Part shown: piece by piece, positions 18,510 to 27,721 of the stretch
Position numbering within the stretch: the stretch's first letter is position 1
Layout of the letters: the number at the start of each line of letters is the position of its first letter
DNA from: HKST-UBA178 sp965223815
GTDB lineage: Bacteria > Pseudomonadota > Gammaproteobacteria > Chromatiales > Chromatiaceae
NCBI GenBank assembly: GCA_965223815.1
Contig: OZ245019.1
Coordinates: 2,418,001 to 2,482,000 of the forward strand
Direction of reading: 5' to 3'
Length of the DNA: 64,000 bases
The notes under the pieces: model-generated
What the model saw: only the letters and a program-made list of their open reading frames with translations
Told to the model about the DNA's origin: nothing
The model's database searches: none
Translations under genes and position numbers: made by a program

Positions 18510-18550
18510 CCCCAGCCGGTATAATGCTAAGGAAGCGATACCGGCTGGGG
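18510..18550. terminator. Strong hairpin between convergent prsT and queF
   Basis: Perfect 13-bp inverted repeat: left arm CCCCAGCCGGTAT (18510-18522), right arm its exact complement (18538-18550), loop 15 bases. It lies just after the prsT stop and spans the queF stop codon, so the queF end codons form one arm. No long T-run follows on either side, so it may be a Rho-assisted or transcript-stabilising hairpin rather than a classic intrinsic terminator. Confidence 0.55.
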
Positions 18551-18916
18551 TATGGCCCATCCCTCCGCCTTGTGCTCAGCGACCACCTTTGTGTAAATTC
18601 CGCCGCGGACATTGAAGTCGGCGCTGACGCGCATGAAACGTGGCGACGTCGCATTGACCAAATCATCCAGTATCTTGTTGACCACAGCCTCATGGAAAGC
18701 ACCCTGGTCCCGGTAAGACCAGATATACATTTTCAAAGACTTTAACTCTACACAGTGTCTATCCGGCACATACTCCAGCGTGATCTCCGCAAAATCAGGC
18801 TGTCCTGTCTTTGGGCAGAGACAAGTGAATTCTGGTACACGAATTCGAATGGTGTAATCGCGACTTGTCTGAGGGTTGGCAAAGGTATCTAGAACCCTGG
18901 TCGGTGTGCTGGACAT
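18527..18916 (-). CDS. queF: NADPH-dependent 7-cyano-7-deazaguanine reductase QueF
   Basis: 129 aa from ATG 18916 (MSSTPTR). The open frame extends 28 codons upstream, but the extension does not look like QueF. Short unimodular type: catalytic Cys in EFTCLCPKTGQPDFAEI and substrate-binding Glu in QGAFHEAVVN. It reduces preQ0 to preQ1 in queuosine synthesis. Convergent with prsT. No preQ1 riboswitch was recognised in its AT-rich upstream region. Confidence 0.93.
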   Translation of the reverse strand: MSSTPTRVLDTFANPQTSRDYTIRIRVPEFTCLCPKTGQPDFAEITLEYVPDRHCVELKSLKMYIWSYRDQGAFHEAVVNKILDDLVNATSPRFMRVSADFNVRGGIYTKVVAEHKAEGWAIPQPVSLP

Positions 18917-19131
18917 AGTGTTCTGAATTAGCTCTATCGGATACTTGGCTGGCGCGATTATACGGGAATCTGGAGAAGGTGGAAGAAAATCCCGGCACAT
19001 GCAAGCGCCAACGTATTAATTGAGTTTAATATTATACTATTTAACAATAAGTTAAACAGTACTCCTCATAATTTAAATAAGGCAATGTCTGCGCTTGTAA
19101 CAAACACATCCTCTCTGTATCTTAGCGCCCT

Positions 19132-22100
19132 ATGCGTCTTGAGAAAATAAAGCTCGCCGGATTTAAATCTTTCGTGGATCCCACAACTGTATTGTTCCCC
19201 GGCAATCTTGTGGGTGTGGTCGGCCCAAATGGCTGCGGTAAGTCAAACGTTATTGATGCCGTGCGTTGGGTTATGGGAGAAAGCTCAGCCAAATTATTGC
19301 GCGGGGAATCAATGTCAGACGTCATCTTCAACGGTTCCAGTTCACGTAAATCCGTGGGAACCGCCAGTATCGAACTGGTTTTCGACAATGCGGATGGCGG
19401 CGCCGGAGGTGAATATGCACAGTACAACCAGATCTCTGTAAAGCGCCAGGTCTCAAGGGATGGGCAATCGAGCTATTTTATGAATAGTTTGCGTTGCCGC
19501 CGCAGAGATATAACGGACTTGTTCCTGGGTACCGGGTTGGGACCACGAAGCTACTCCATTATTGAACAGGGGATGATCTCCCGCCTGATTGAGGCACGCC
19601 CAGAAGATTTGCGGGCCTTTCTGGAAGAGGCCGCGGGCATCTCCAAATACAAGGAGCGCCGCCGGGATACTCAGAACAGAATCAACAGAACCCGAGAGAA
19701 TCTCGACAGGCTCAACGACTTGAGGGATGAAATAACCAAGCAATTGGAGCACCTGAAACGCCAGTCTGCGACCGCAGAGCGTTATAAGAACTACAAGGTC
19801 AGGGAGCGTAGACTTCAGGCTGAGCTGCTGGCGCTGCGCTGGCAGGGCCTGGACCAGGAAATGTCGAGACAAAGCAAAGAGATCGGCAAGCACGAGACGG
19901 ATCTCCAGGCACTCATTGCTACCCAAAGAAGCCTGGAAACTGAGATCGAGCACGCCCGGGAAGACCACGTTGTCGCCAACGAACAGTTCAACGAAGTTCA
20001 GGGTCGCTACTATGCGGTGGGCGGAGATATCGCGCGGGTGGAGCAAGCGATACAGTTCGCCAAACAGACCCGGGGGCAACTGCAACAGGACCTGGAACAG
20101 ACAGAACAATCCTGGCGCGAATCATCCTCCCACAGACAACAGGACGAACAACGCCTGAAGGAGATCCAATCATCGCTGGAAAACTCGGAACCGGACCTGG
20201 CCGAACTTCAGCAGCATGAAGCTGCTCTTGGGGAGCAACTCTCCATGCATGAGCGCGAGATGCACGTTTGGCAGACGGAGTGGGAAGATTTTAACCGTCG
20301 CGCTGCGGAACCCGCGCAGACAGCACAGGTGGAACGTACTCGCATCAATCACCTGGAACAGCAGGAACACAATCTACGCCAACGCATTGACAAATTCGAT
20401 CAGGAGCTGGAACGTCTCAACGATCCTCTGTTGACCGAGGAGATCGGGCGACTCCAGTCGGCAGTTTCGGAGAGTGAATCCTCGATTTCAGGACAACAGG
20501 AACAGCTGGAGCAACTGTCCGAACAGATCACCCAACTTCGGGATGGGAACAAATCCCGCAGTCGCGACCTGGATGAATCTCGCGCCGACCTGCAACAGAC
20601 CAAAGGCCGGCTGGCTTCTCTGGAAGCTTTACAGGAGGCGGCACTTGGCAAACGCAGCGGCAGCGTCAATCAATGGCTGACCAGCCAGGGTCTAGACAAC
20701 GCCTCCCGGCTTGCCGAGCAGCTGAACGTCGAATCGGGCTGGGCATCTGCCGTGGAGACGGTCCTCGGTTTCCATCTGCAGTCCGTATGCGTGGACCATC
20801 TGGAATATCTTGCGGGGCATTTGCACTCCTTGGATTCCGGGTCGGTCGCACTAATCGATACGGCCGAGGGGAATGCGGCAGACGGCGAAATTGCAGCCGG
20901 TGATCTGATTGAGAAAGTCGAATCACCCTGGCCGTTGGCGCCCTTGTTACACGGCGTAAGCACCACCTCCAGTCTTGAGGCGGCTATGACCAGACGGAGT
21001 CAACTACAACCCGGTGAATCCCTGGTCACACCGCAAGGTGTATGGATAGGACGCAACTGGCTGCGTTTAAGGCCCGACACCGAAGAGACGGCCGGGGTGC
21101 TTGCCCGGGAGCAGGAAATCAAGTCGCTGGTCACAACGCAGCAGGACCTGCAGCTGCACACTGACGAGCTACATGAATCCCTGGAGTCCGGACGCGGGGA
21201 GTTGCAGCGGCTTGAGCGTACACGAGATGAAGCTCAGAGAGAATTCAACAAGGCGAGTGGCTCGCTCTCCGATTTACGCTCCAAACTGAGTGCCAAGCTG
21301 ACACGGGCGGAGCACTTGCGCAGTCGAGGTGAGGCTATCCGGCAGGAGCAGGCCGAGTTGCAGAGTCAGATTGTGGATGGACAGACCAATCTCGAGGCCT
21401 CCAAGAGAAAACTTCATACCGCACTAGAGGAGATGGAATCCCTCAGCGAGCATCGCGAAGTTCTGATCCAACAGCGGGATGAGGTACGCAGCAGACTGGA
21501 CAGGGCTCGAGGTTCGACGTCTGAGCAAAGATCAAAAGTGCAGGAACTGGCACTCACCGTCGGATCGCTTACGACATCCCGTGACGCTCTTCGGCAGAAC
21601 CTTTCGCGAACCGAAAACCAGCTAGCCCATATGCAGCGGCGCATAGAAGAACTCGGGCTCAAGCTGGAAGAACAGCGGGCGCCTTTGCAATCACAGATGG
21701 AGGCGTTGGAAAAGTTGTTGGCCAGACGTCTCGAAGTGGAGGCGGAACTGAACCAAAGTCGGCGGCGTCTCGATAGCTTAGATGCAGCATTGAGACGGCT
21801 GGAGCAGGAACGCAGCGTTTCGGAACAGAAAGTACAAAACCAGCGGAGTATCCTGGATCAAGGGCGAATGCAGAGACAGGAGACGATAGTCCGATCAAAA
21901 ACCGTGGATGAACAGTTGCTGGAAACCGGCTTCCAACGCGAGCAGCTATTCCTGGAGATGCCGGAAGAGGCCAGTGTCGGCGAATGGGAAAAGGAAGTAC
22001 TCCGAATGGAAGAGCGCATCCGCCGCTTGGGGCCAATAAACCTGGCAGCCATAGACGAATTTCAAGAACAATCCGAACGCATGAGCTATCTGGACGCCCA

Positions 22101-22641
22101 GCATGGGGATATCACCGAATCCCTGGAGACGCTGGAGAACGCAATACGTAAAATAGACCGCGAGACACGCAACCGATTCAAGGAGACTTTCGACAAGGTC
22201 AATAGCGGCCTCCAGGACAAGTTTCCCCGGCTATTTGGAGGCGGGCATGCCTACTTGCAGCTTACCGGCGAGGATTTGCTGGACACCGGGATAACAGTCA
22301 TGGCCCGCCCGCCGGGTAAGCGCAATTCCAGTATCCAGTTATTGTCGGGCGGTGAGAAAGCGTTGACGGCAGTGGCACTGGTATTTGCGATTTTTGAACT
22401 GAATCCGGCGCCTTTTTGCATGCTGGACGAGGTAGATGCGCCACTGGATGATGCTAACGTTGTGCGGTTTTGCGATATGGTCAAGGCAATGTCGGATCGG
22501 GTACAGTTTATTTTCATTACCCACAACAAAATCACGATGGAGATTGCCAATCACCTAATGGGTGTTACCATGCACGAACCAGGTGTTTCCCGCCTGGTGT
22601 CTGTCGATGTGGATGAAGCGGCAAGGATGGCCGCGGTGTAG
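19132..22641 (+). CDS. smc: Chromosome segregation protein SMC
   Basis: 1169 aa, typical bacterial SMC. N-terminal ATPase half with GPNGCGKSNV (residues 32-41), a long coiled coil, a hinge around residues 505-640 (GWASAVETVLGF), return coiled coil, and C-terminal half with signature LSGGEKALTA and Walker B CMLDEVDAPLDDANV. It compacts and segregates DNA as the Smc-ScpAB complex. Immediately upstream of zipA-ligA, an order seen in many Gammaproteobacteria that use SMC rather than MukB. Confidence 0.97.
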   Translation: MRLEKIKLAGFKSFVDPTTVLFPGNLVGVVGPNGCGKSNVIDAVRWVMGESSAKLLRGESMSDVIFNGSSSRKSVGTASIELVFDNADGGAGGEYAQYNQISVKRQVSRDGQSSYFMNSLRCRRRDITDLFLGTGLGPRSYSIIEQGMISRLIEARPEDLRAFLEEAAGISKYKERRRDTQNRINRTRENLDRLNDLRDEITKQLEHLKRQSATAERYKNYKVRERRLQAELLALRWQGLDQEMSRQSKEIGKHETDLQALIATQRSLETEIEHAREDHVVANEQFNEVQGRYYAVGGDIARVEQAIQFAKQTRGQLQQDLEQTEQSWRESSSHRQQDEQRLKEIQSSLENSEPDLAELQQHEAALGEQLSMHEREMHVWQTEWEDFNRRAAEPAQTAQVERTRINHLEQQEHNLRQRIDKFDQELERLNDPLLTEEIGRLQSAVSESESSISGQQEQLEQLSEQITQLRDGNKSRSRDLDESRADLQQTKGRLASLEALQEAALGKRSGSVNQWLTSQGLDNASRLAEQLNVESGWASAVETVLGFHLQSVCVDHLEYLAGHLHSLDSGSVALIDTAEGNAADGEIAAGDLIEKVESPWPLAPLLHGVSTTSSLEAAMTRRSQLQPGESLVTPQGVWIGRNWLRLRPDTEETAGVLAREQEIKSLVTTQQDLQLHTDELHESLESGRGELQRLERTRDEAQREFNKASGSLSDLRSKLSAKLTRAEHLRSRGEAIRQEQAELQSQIVDGQTNLEASKRKLHTALEEMESLSEHREVLIQQRDEVRSRLDRARGSTSEQRSKVQELALTVGSLTTSRDALRQNLSRTENQLAHMQRRIEELGLKLEEQRAPLQSQMEALEKLLARRLEVEAELNQSRRRLDSLDAALRRLEQERSVSEQKVQNQRSILDQGRMQRQETIVRSKTVDEQLLETGFQREQLFLEMPEEASVGEWEKEVLRMEERIRRLGPINLAAIDEFQEQSERMSYLDAQHGDITESLETLENAIRKIDRETRNRFKETFDKVNSGLQDKFPRLFGGGHAYLQLTGEDLLDTGITVMARPPGKRNSSIQLLSGGEKALTAVALVFAIFELNPAPFCMLDEVDAPLDDANVVRFCDMVKAMSDRVQFIFITHNKITMEIANHLMGVTMHEPGVSRLVSVDVDEAARMAAV

Positions 22642-22727
22642 GCAACTAGCTGGTGCCCGGTTGCGACGCTCGGGCTCGCCAGGGCGCGTCTTAGCATGTT
22701 TTGAAGCGAGAGGTCTAGCAGCACCCG

Positions 22728-23543
22728 ATGAACGCCGATATTCTCCGACTGATCCTGTTTATTGGGGGGCTCGCGCTTATTCTGGGCATCTATCTCTGGG
22801 ACCGCCGTAAGCGGGCCAACTCCCGTATCAACGCGGTTCGCAGGAGCGAACCGAAAGCGCAATTCAATGAGCCGGACGCAGTCCAGTCGCCACCACGACA
22901 GGAACCGGTATGGAAGGCGGCCGATGTCCCGTCACCGGAAATCGATGAATCCCCAAGACCTCGGGGGCAAGAGCATGAGTCCGAGGTGCTGCGACAACTC
23001 GGAGAGATGGTTCAAGAACAACCAAATGTAGACCCAGACCCGCTGTTTGAGCCACTTGAACAGACCGTCTTCAGCTTTGATCAGGAGGCACAAGATAAAG
23101 CCGAGCTGCCAGTAAAGCTACTGCAAATCAATCTCAGATCGCGACACGGAGTAATGTCTGGTGAAGCCATAGTGCAGGCCGCCAAGGAGGTCAATCTGCA
23201 ACCCGGAGAGATGCAGATATTTCATCATCAGTTACCCGGTGGGAGAGGCCAGACACCGCTCTTCAGTATGGCCAGTATGGTGGAGCCCGGGACCTTCCCA
23301 TTCGATGATCTTGCCGACTTCACCACACCTGGACTTACCCTATTTGCCCAGCTGCCCGGAGTTCGGGATGGGCTTGAAGTATTTGATCGCCTGCTGGATA
23401 CAGCGCATCGCCTGTCGGTTCGGCTCGATGCCGAGATCCTCGATGAAACCCGTAGTGGCATGAGCAAGCAGACAATAGAGCACACAAGAGAAGAGATCAG
23501 GGAGCACAGCCGGCTCGTACGGCTGGCCCGCAGCCGGCGATGA
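22728..23543 (+). CDS. zipA: Cell division protein ZipA
   Basis: 271 aa. One N-terminal membrane helix (LRLILFIGGLALILGIYLW), a charged proline-rich linker, then the ZipA C-terminal FtsZ-binding domain (LLQINLRSRHGVMSGEAI, FSMASMVEPGTFPFDD, GLTLFAQLPG). It anchors FtsZ to the membrane. Overlaps ligA as ATGA, forming a zipA-ligA-pepD unit. The position after smc is canonical. Confidence 0.95.
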   Translation: MNADILRLILFIGGLALILGIYLWDRRKRANSRINAVRRSEPKAQFNEPDAVQSPPRQEPVWKAADVPSPEIDESPRPRGQEHESEVLRQLGEMVQEQPNVDPDPLFEPLEQTVFSFDQEAQDKAELPVKLLQINLRSRHGVMSGEAIVQAAKEVNLQPGEMQIFHHQLPGGRGQTPLFSMASMVEPGTFPFDDLADFTTPGLTLFAQLPGVRDGLEVFDRLLDTAHRLSVRLDAEILDETRSGMSKQTIEHTREEIREHSRLVRLARSRR

Positions 23544-25564
23544 CCTCATCCGAGGATGCCGGTGCGCGAATATCCGAGTTGCGCCGGAACCTAGAAGAAC
23601 ACAACTACCGGTATTATGTACTCGACGACCCGCTGGTTCCCGATAGCGAGTACGATCGCATGTTTCGGGAGTTGCAGGCGCTGGAAGCCGCAAATCCTAA
23701 TCTGATTTCTGCCGACTCTCCAACCCAGCGGGTTGGGGCCCAACCCCTCGATGAATTCAAAGCGGTTAGGCACAGGGTACCCATGTTATCCCTGGACAAC
23801 GCTTTGGACGATCACTCACTATCGGAGTTCGATCGGCGGGTACGTGAACGGCTCGATACTGACAGCATCGTCTATACGGCAGAACCGAAACTAGATGGTC
23901 TTGCCATCAGTCTCAGGTACGAAGCGGGTCTCCTGGTGCAGGCTGCCACCAGGGGTGATGGAGAGCGGGGGGAGGACGTAACGAGTAACGTCCGCACGAT
24001 TCCGTCGGTCCCCTTGCGGCTCCTCGGCAGCGGCTGGCCGAGCCCGCTGGAAATCCGTGGAGAAGTCTACATGACCTTGCAGGGCTTCGAGGAAATCAAC
24101 CGCCGCGCCATGCTAAGCGGCGAAAAAACTTTCGCTAATCCCCGCAATGCAGCTGCCGGGAGCCTGCGCCAGCTTGATCCCAAGATCACTGCGGGGCGAC
24201 CGTTGACGTTTATCTGTTACGGATTTGGGGAGATCGGGGGGGGCGATCTCGCCGCCACCCAGAGTGAAAGTCTGCGTAAGCTGCAGGCTTGGGGAGTGCG
24301 GATCTCCCCCGAACTACGCCGCGTCGAGGGCATCGTCGGTTGTCAGGAATATTTTGCCGAGATCTCCGGACGCAGGGAACGACTTGGCTACGAAATAGAT
24401 GGCGTTGTATTCAAAGTGGACGATCTCACGCTACAGCGGACATTGGGATTTGTCTCTCGTCATCCGCGCTGGGCGATCGCCCGCAAGTTTCCCGCCCATG
24501 AGGAGATCACCCGACTTCTTGGCATCGATGTCCAAGTTGGGAGAACGGGGGCATTGACACCCGTTGCACGCCTGGAACCGGTTACCCTGGCCGGCGTGAC
24601 GGTAACCAATGCAACGCTGCACAACGCAGACGAAATTCGCCGCAAAGACCTCCATATCGGGGACACTGTAGTCGTGCGTCGTGCGGGCGATGTGATCCCT
24701 CAGGTCACGGGCGTGCTTTTGGAGCGGCGGCCACCGGAGGCGCTGGCTTTCGAGATGCCGTCACGTTGCCCGGAGTGTGCATCAGAATTGCTTAGGGACG
24801 AGGATGGTGTGGTCCTGCGTTGTAGTGGCGGGTTGTATTGTCCCGCCCAGCGAAAAGAGTCGATAAAGCACTTCGCCTCACGGCGGGCCATGGATATAGA
24901 GGGCCTAGGCGACAAGCTCGTTGCGCAACTGGTCGATAGAGGCATTGTCAGCTCCCCCGCGGACCTTTATAGCCTGGATCAGGAGACACTATCGGGATTA
25001 GAGAGAATGGGCAACAAATCAGCAGCCAATCTGTGCCAGGCTCTGGAGCGGAGCAAGGAAACGACACTGCCGAGATTTCTCTTTGCATTGGGAATTCGGG
25101 AGGTGGGGGAGGCCACAGCACGGTCGTTAGCCAAGCAGTTCCCTGAGCTTGAGTCGCTGCAGGCAGCTACTCGGGAAACCTTATTGGAAGTGCCTGATGT
25201 AGGCCCTGTGGTGGCCGAGCACATTTACACCTTTTTCCGTCAACCCCATAACTTGGAGGTTATAGACTCGCTGCTCTCATCAGGGGTTTATTGTCCTGAG
25301 GACGAAGCAAGCACTGCTACAGCGGCAACGCTGGATGGAAAAACCCTTGTCCTGACCGGAACACTCAGTAGACCCCGGGGAGAAGTTAAAGAGCGCTTGC
25401 AAGCGCTCGGTGCCCGGGTTACAGGCTCGGTATCTGCCAATACTGACTATCTTGTGGCTGGCGAATCGGCGGGCTCCAAGCTGGCAAAAGCGCAGCGCCT
25501 TGGTGTCCGCATTATCGACGAGCAGGAGCTGGAGAAGCTGCTCCGCGGTGAAGATATTCCATGA
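23540..25564 (+). CDS. ligA: NAD-dependent DNA ligase LigA
   Basis: 674 aa, full length. Adenylation-domain Lys in EPKLDGLA (about residue 116), preceded by the Ia domain (YYVLDDPLVPDSEYDR). Next come the OB domain, a four-Cys zinc finger (CPECASE ... CSGGLYC), HhH region and a C-terminal BRCT domain (GKTLVLTGTLSRPRGE). It seals nicks with NAD+. Coupled to zipA and pepD by 4-base overlaps at both ends. Confidence 0.98.
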   Translation: MTSSEDAGARISELRRNLEEHNYRYYVLDDPLVPDSEYDRMFRELQALEAANPNLISADSPTQRVGAQPLDEFKAVRHRVPMLSLDNALDDHSLSEFDRRVRERLDTDSIVYTAEPKLDGLAISLRYEAGLLVQAATRGDGERGEDVTSNVRTIPSVPLRLLGSGWPSPLEIRGEVYMTLQGFEEINRRAMLSGEKTFANPRNAAAGSLRQLDPKITAGRPLTFICYGFGEIGGGDLAATQSESLRKLQAWGVRISPELRRVEGIVGCQEYFAEISGRRERLGYEIDGVVFKVDDLTLQRTLGFVSRHPRWAIARKFPAHEEITRLLGIDVQVGRTGALTPVARLEPVTLAGVTVTNATLHNADEIRRKDLHIGDTVVVRRAGDVIPQVTGVLLERRPPEALAFEMPSRCPECASELLRDEDGVVLRCSGGLYCPAQRKESIKHFASRRAMDIEGLGDKLVAQLVDRGIVSSPADLYSLDQETLSGLERMGNKSAANLCQALERSKETTLPRFLFALGIREVGEATARSLAKQFPELESLQAATRETLLEVPDVGPVVAEHIYTFFRQPHNLEVIDSLLSSGVYCPEDEASTATAATLDGKTLVLTGTLSRPRGEVKERLQALGARVTGSVSANTDYLVAGESAGSKLAKAQRLGVRIIDEQELEKLLRGEDIP

Positions 25565-27039
25565 CCGCGGCACTGGAGGGCTTGCAACCTGCGCCGGTCT
25601 GGAATTATTTCTCCAGATTGACTCGCATACCCCGCCCATCACGGCATGAAGAAGGGGTAAGGCAGATGCTGCGCGATTTAGCGCGGCAACACCATCTTGC
25701 GATCCAAGAAGATGGCGTCGGCAACGTTATTATCCGCAAGACAGCGCACCGGGAAATGCGGTCGGCACCTCCGGTCATTCTGCAGGCACACATGGATATG
25801 GTGCCCCAGGCCGTCGCAGACAGCCAGCACGACTTCTTACAAGACCCTATTGTGGCTGGAATCGATGGCAACTGGGTGAAGGCCAGCGGTACCACACTTG
25901 GCGCCGACAACGGTATCGGCTTGGCCAGTATCCTGGCGATACTGGCCGACCCGGAACTCCGACACGGTCCGTTGGAGGCACTGTTCACATGCAACGAAGA
26001 AGACGGTATGGAGGGCGCATCAGGCCTTCAGCCCGGGGTGTTGAACGGACGTGTTCTGATCAACACGGATGCGGAGCAAGAGGGTGAATTGTGCATCGGT
26101 TGTGCAGGCGGCGCGACAGTTACCGGCCGTCTTAACTATCTTCCAGAGCCTCTTGAAGGAGACTGGTGCTGCTACCGCCTTCGAATCACCGGATTGCGAG
26201 GCGGACACTCCGGGTTGGATATTCACCGCGGCAGGGGAAATGCCAATGTGCTGCTTTTCAGGATACTGAGGTCCGCGGTACTCGAGCTGGGTGTGAGGAT
26301 ATCGGCAATTGAAGGTGGAGAACTCAACAACGCGATACCCCGCACCGCCTCTGCCACCCTGGCGATTCCGGCGACCGGGATCGTCGAGTTCGAGTCGCTA
26401 TTGGATACGCTATCCCGGGAGTTGACCGATGAATTGGTCAAGTCGGAGCCGGGACTGAACATAACAGCAACATCGGAAAGCGATTTCCCCCGACAGTGGA
26501 TACCTAAAGCCGAGGCGACAGCGTTGATCCACTGCGTTGTGGCTTGCCCCAACGGTGTCGTGCGAATGAGCGACACTATGCCGGGCCTGGTGGAGACATC
26601 GACCAATCTGGCGATCGTAAGGACAGACTCGGGCGTGGTGGTTGTGAGTAGTCTGGTACGCAGTGCCATTGAATCGGCAAGTCGGGCGCTTTCCCTCAGA
26701 CTAGCGTCACTGTTTACCTTGCTAGGTGCCGCAACCGAATTCAGCGATGGATATCCTGGTTGGCAACCTGATCCCGACTCTCCGCTGCTGCATCATGTAC
26801 TCAAAGTCTATAGCGAGGCATTCGGCACTCGGGCGGAGGTGGCCGCGATTCATGCAGGGCTTGAGTGTGGTATTCTGAAACAGGCCTATCCGGACCTTGA
26901 GATGATCTCCTTTGGCCCCACAATACGGTATCCCCATTCACCAGACGAACGGGTGGATATCGACTCTGTTAACCGCTATTGGAACTTGCTAATCGCTGTT
27001 CTGGGTAGTTTGCAAGGCGATGCGCTCGACCGAGCCTGA
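25561..27039 (+). CDS. pepD: Cytosol nonspecific dipeptidase PepD (aminoacyl-histidine dipeptidase)
   Basis: 492 aa M20/M28-like metallopeptidase. Zinc-site segments: QAHMDMVPQ, GADNGIGLA, FTCNEEDGMEGASG, LINTDAEQEGELCIG, and C-terminal IHAGLECGIL. N-terminal FSRLTRIPRPSRHEE is a family hallmark. Cleaves Xaa-His and other dipeptides in the cytosol. Start overlaps the ligA stop as ATGA. Confidence 0.95.
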   Translation: MTAALEGLQPAPVWNYFSRLTRIPRPSRHEEGVRQMLRDLARQHHLAIQEDGVGNVIIRKTAHREMRSAPPVILQAHMDMVPQAVADSQHDFLQDPIVAGIDGNWVKASGTTLGADNGIGLASILAILADPELRHGPLEALFTCNEEDGMEGASGLQPGVLNGRVLINTDAEQEGELCIGCAGGATVTGRLNYLPEPLEGDWCCYRLRITGLRGGHSGLDIHRGRGNANVLLFRILRSAVLELGVRISAIEGGELNNAIPRTASATLAIPATGIVEFESLLDTLSRELTDELVKSEPGLNITATSESDFPRQWIPKAEATALIHCVVACPNGVVRMSDTMPGLVETSTNLAIVRTDSGVVVVSSLVRSAIESASRALSLRLASLFTLLGAATEFSDGYPGWQPDPDSPLLHHVLKVYSEAFGTRAEVAAIHAGLECGILKQAYPDLEMISFGPTIRYPHSPDERVDIDSVNRYWNLLIAVLGSLQGDALDRA

Positions 27040-27057
27040 TCGCAGGAACTGAAAATA

Positions 27058-27345
27058 ATGGAATCGGACAAAGAGCGGGAGATACTGAGGGTAATGCGCC
27101 AAGTACTGGGTTCCGTGATTCGAGATATCACACCGGAACCGGGAATGCGGCATCCATTGTCGAGCAAGACCATAGAAGATGTGCGCATGTGCCTGGGACT
27201 CATCACCAGCCGGGAACGCGAGCTGGCGGAGGCCGCCGGTGTGCAGATGGAACGGCCCCAGTTTGCCGATGAAGTTTCAACCACAAAGGTCGTTCCGATC
27301 AGCAGAATAGGCCGGGTCAATAACGATGAGCCTTCTGGCGAATAG
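27058..27345 (+). CDS. Conserved small hypothetical protein
   Basis: 95 aa, soluble, with a helical N-terminal half (REILRVMRQVLGSVIRDI) and a second helix containing ITSRERELAEAAG. No signal peptide, membrane segment or known motif. AGGAA precedes the ATG by about 10 bases. It follows pepD by 18 bases in the same direction, so it is probably the last gene of the zipA-ligA-pepD transcript. Function not recognised. Confidence 0.65.
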   Translation: MESDKEREILRVMRQVLGSVIRDITPEPGMRHPLSSKTIEDVRMCLGLITSRERELAEAAGVQMERPQFADEVSTTKVVPISRIGRVNNDEPSGE

Positions 27346-27352
27346 CAGCTAA

Positions 27353-27652
27353 CTAGCGATTCGCACGATTGATTACGCTTTTCAGTACCGTCTGGTGCTC
27401 AAAATAGACAGTGTACTGTTCGTAAACCCAGCGGGTGATGGGAGGGTTTCCCACAGGTGCCATCCGCGTTTTGGGCTCGCCGAACTGGGCGCTAACCTGC
27501 GCCATATCCTGACCACGAACCGGCCTGGGTATTCCGCTCGAACTGTTGGAAGGCACATCCTCTATGACTTCGATTAAAAGCTTGTCCGCGGGTGTATTGC
27601 CCGTGATCATCATCAGCAGTGCAGTCAGTAGCGCGGGATATAGATTCTTCAT
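27353..27652 (-). CDS. Small secreted protein with an SmpA/OmlA-like segment
   Basis: 99 aa from the ATG at 27652 (MKNLYPALLTALLMM), chosen because a signal peptide starts there; the frame is open further upstream. After cleavage (about residue 22) the body has QVSAQFGEPKTRMAPVGNPP and RWVYEQYTVYFEHQTVL, like short periplasmic proteins related to the BamE/SmpA fold. Convergent with the preceding gene and divergent from lolC. Confidence 0.65.
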   Translation of the reverse strand: MKNLYPALLTALLMMITGNTPADKLLIEVIEDVPSNSSSGIPRPVRGQDMAQVSAQFGEPKTRMAPVGNPPITRWVYEQYTVYFEHQTVLKSVINRANR

Positions 27653-27721
27653 AGCGACGATACTCCGGTCCTGATAATCTGACCGCAATATAGCATTTAA
27701 TAAAGCGGGAATCTGGTCCCT

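Noticed and set aside
19453..22052. Long open frames antisense to smc (for example 19453-20109, 21659-22036)
   Set aside because: They lie wholly inside smc on the other strand, have Arg/Pro/Ser-rich composition typical of shadow frames, and show no ribosome sites or recognisable domains.
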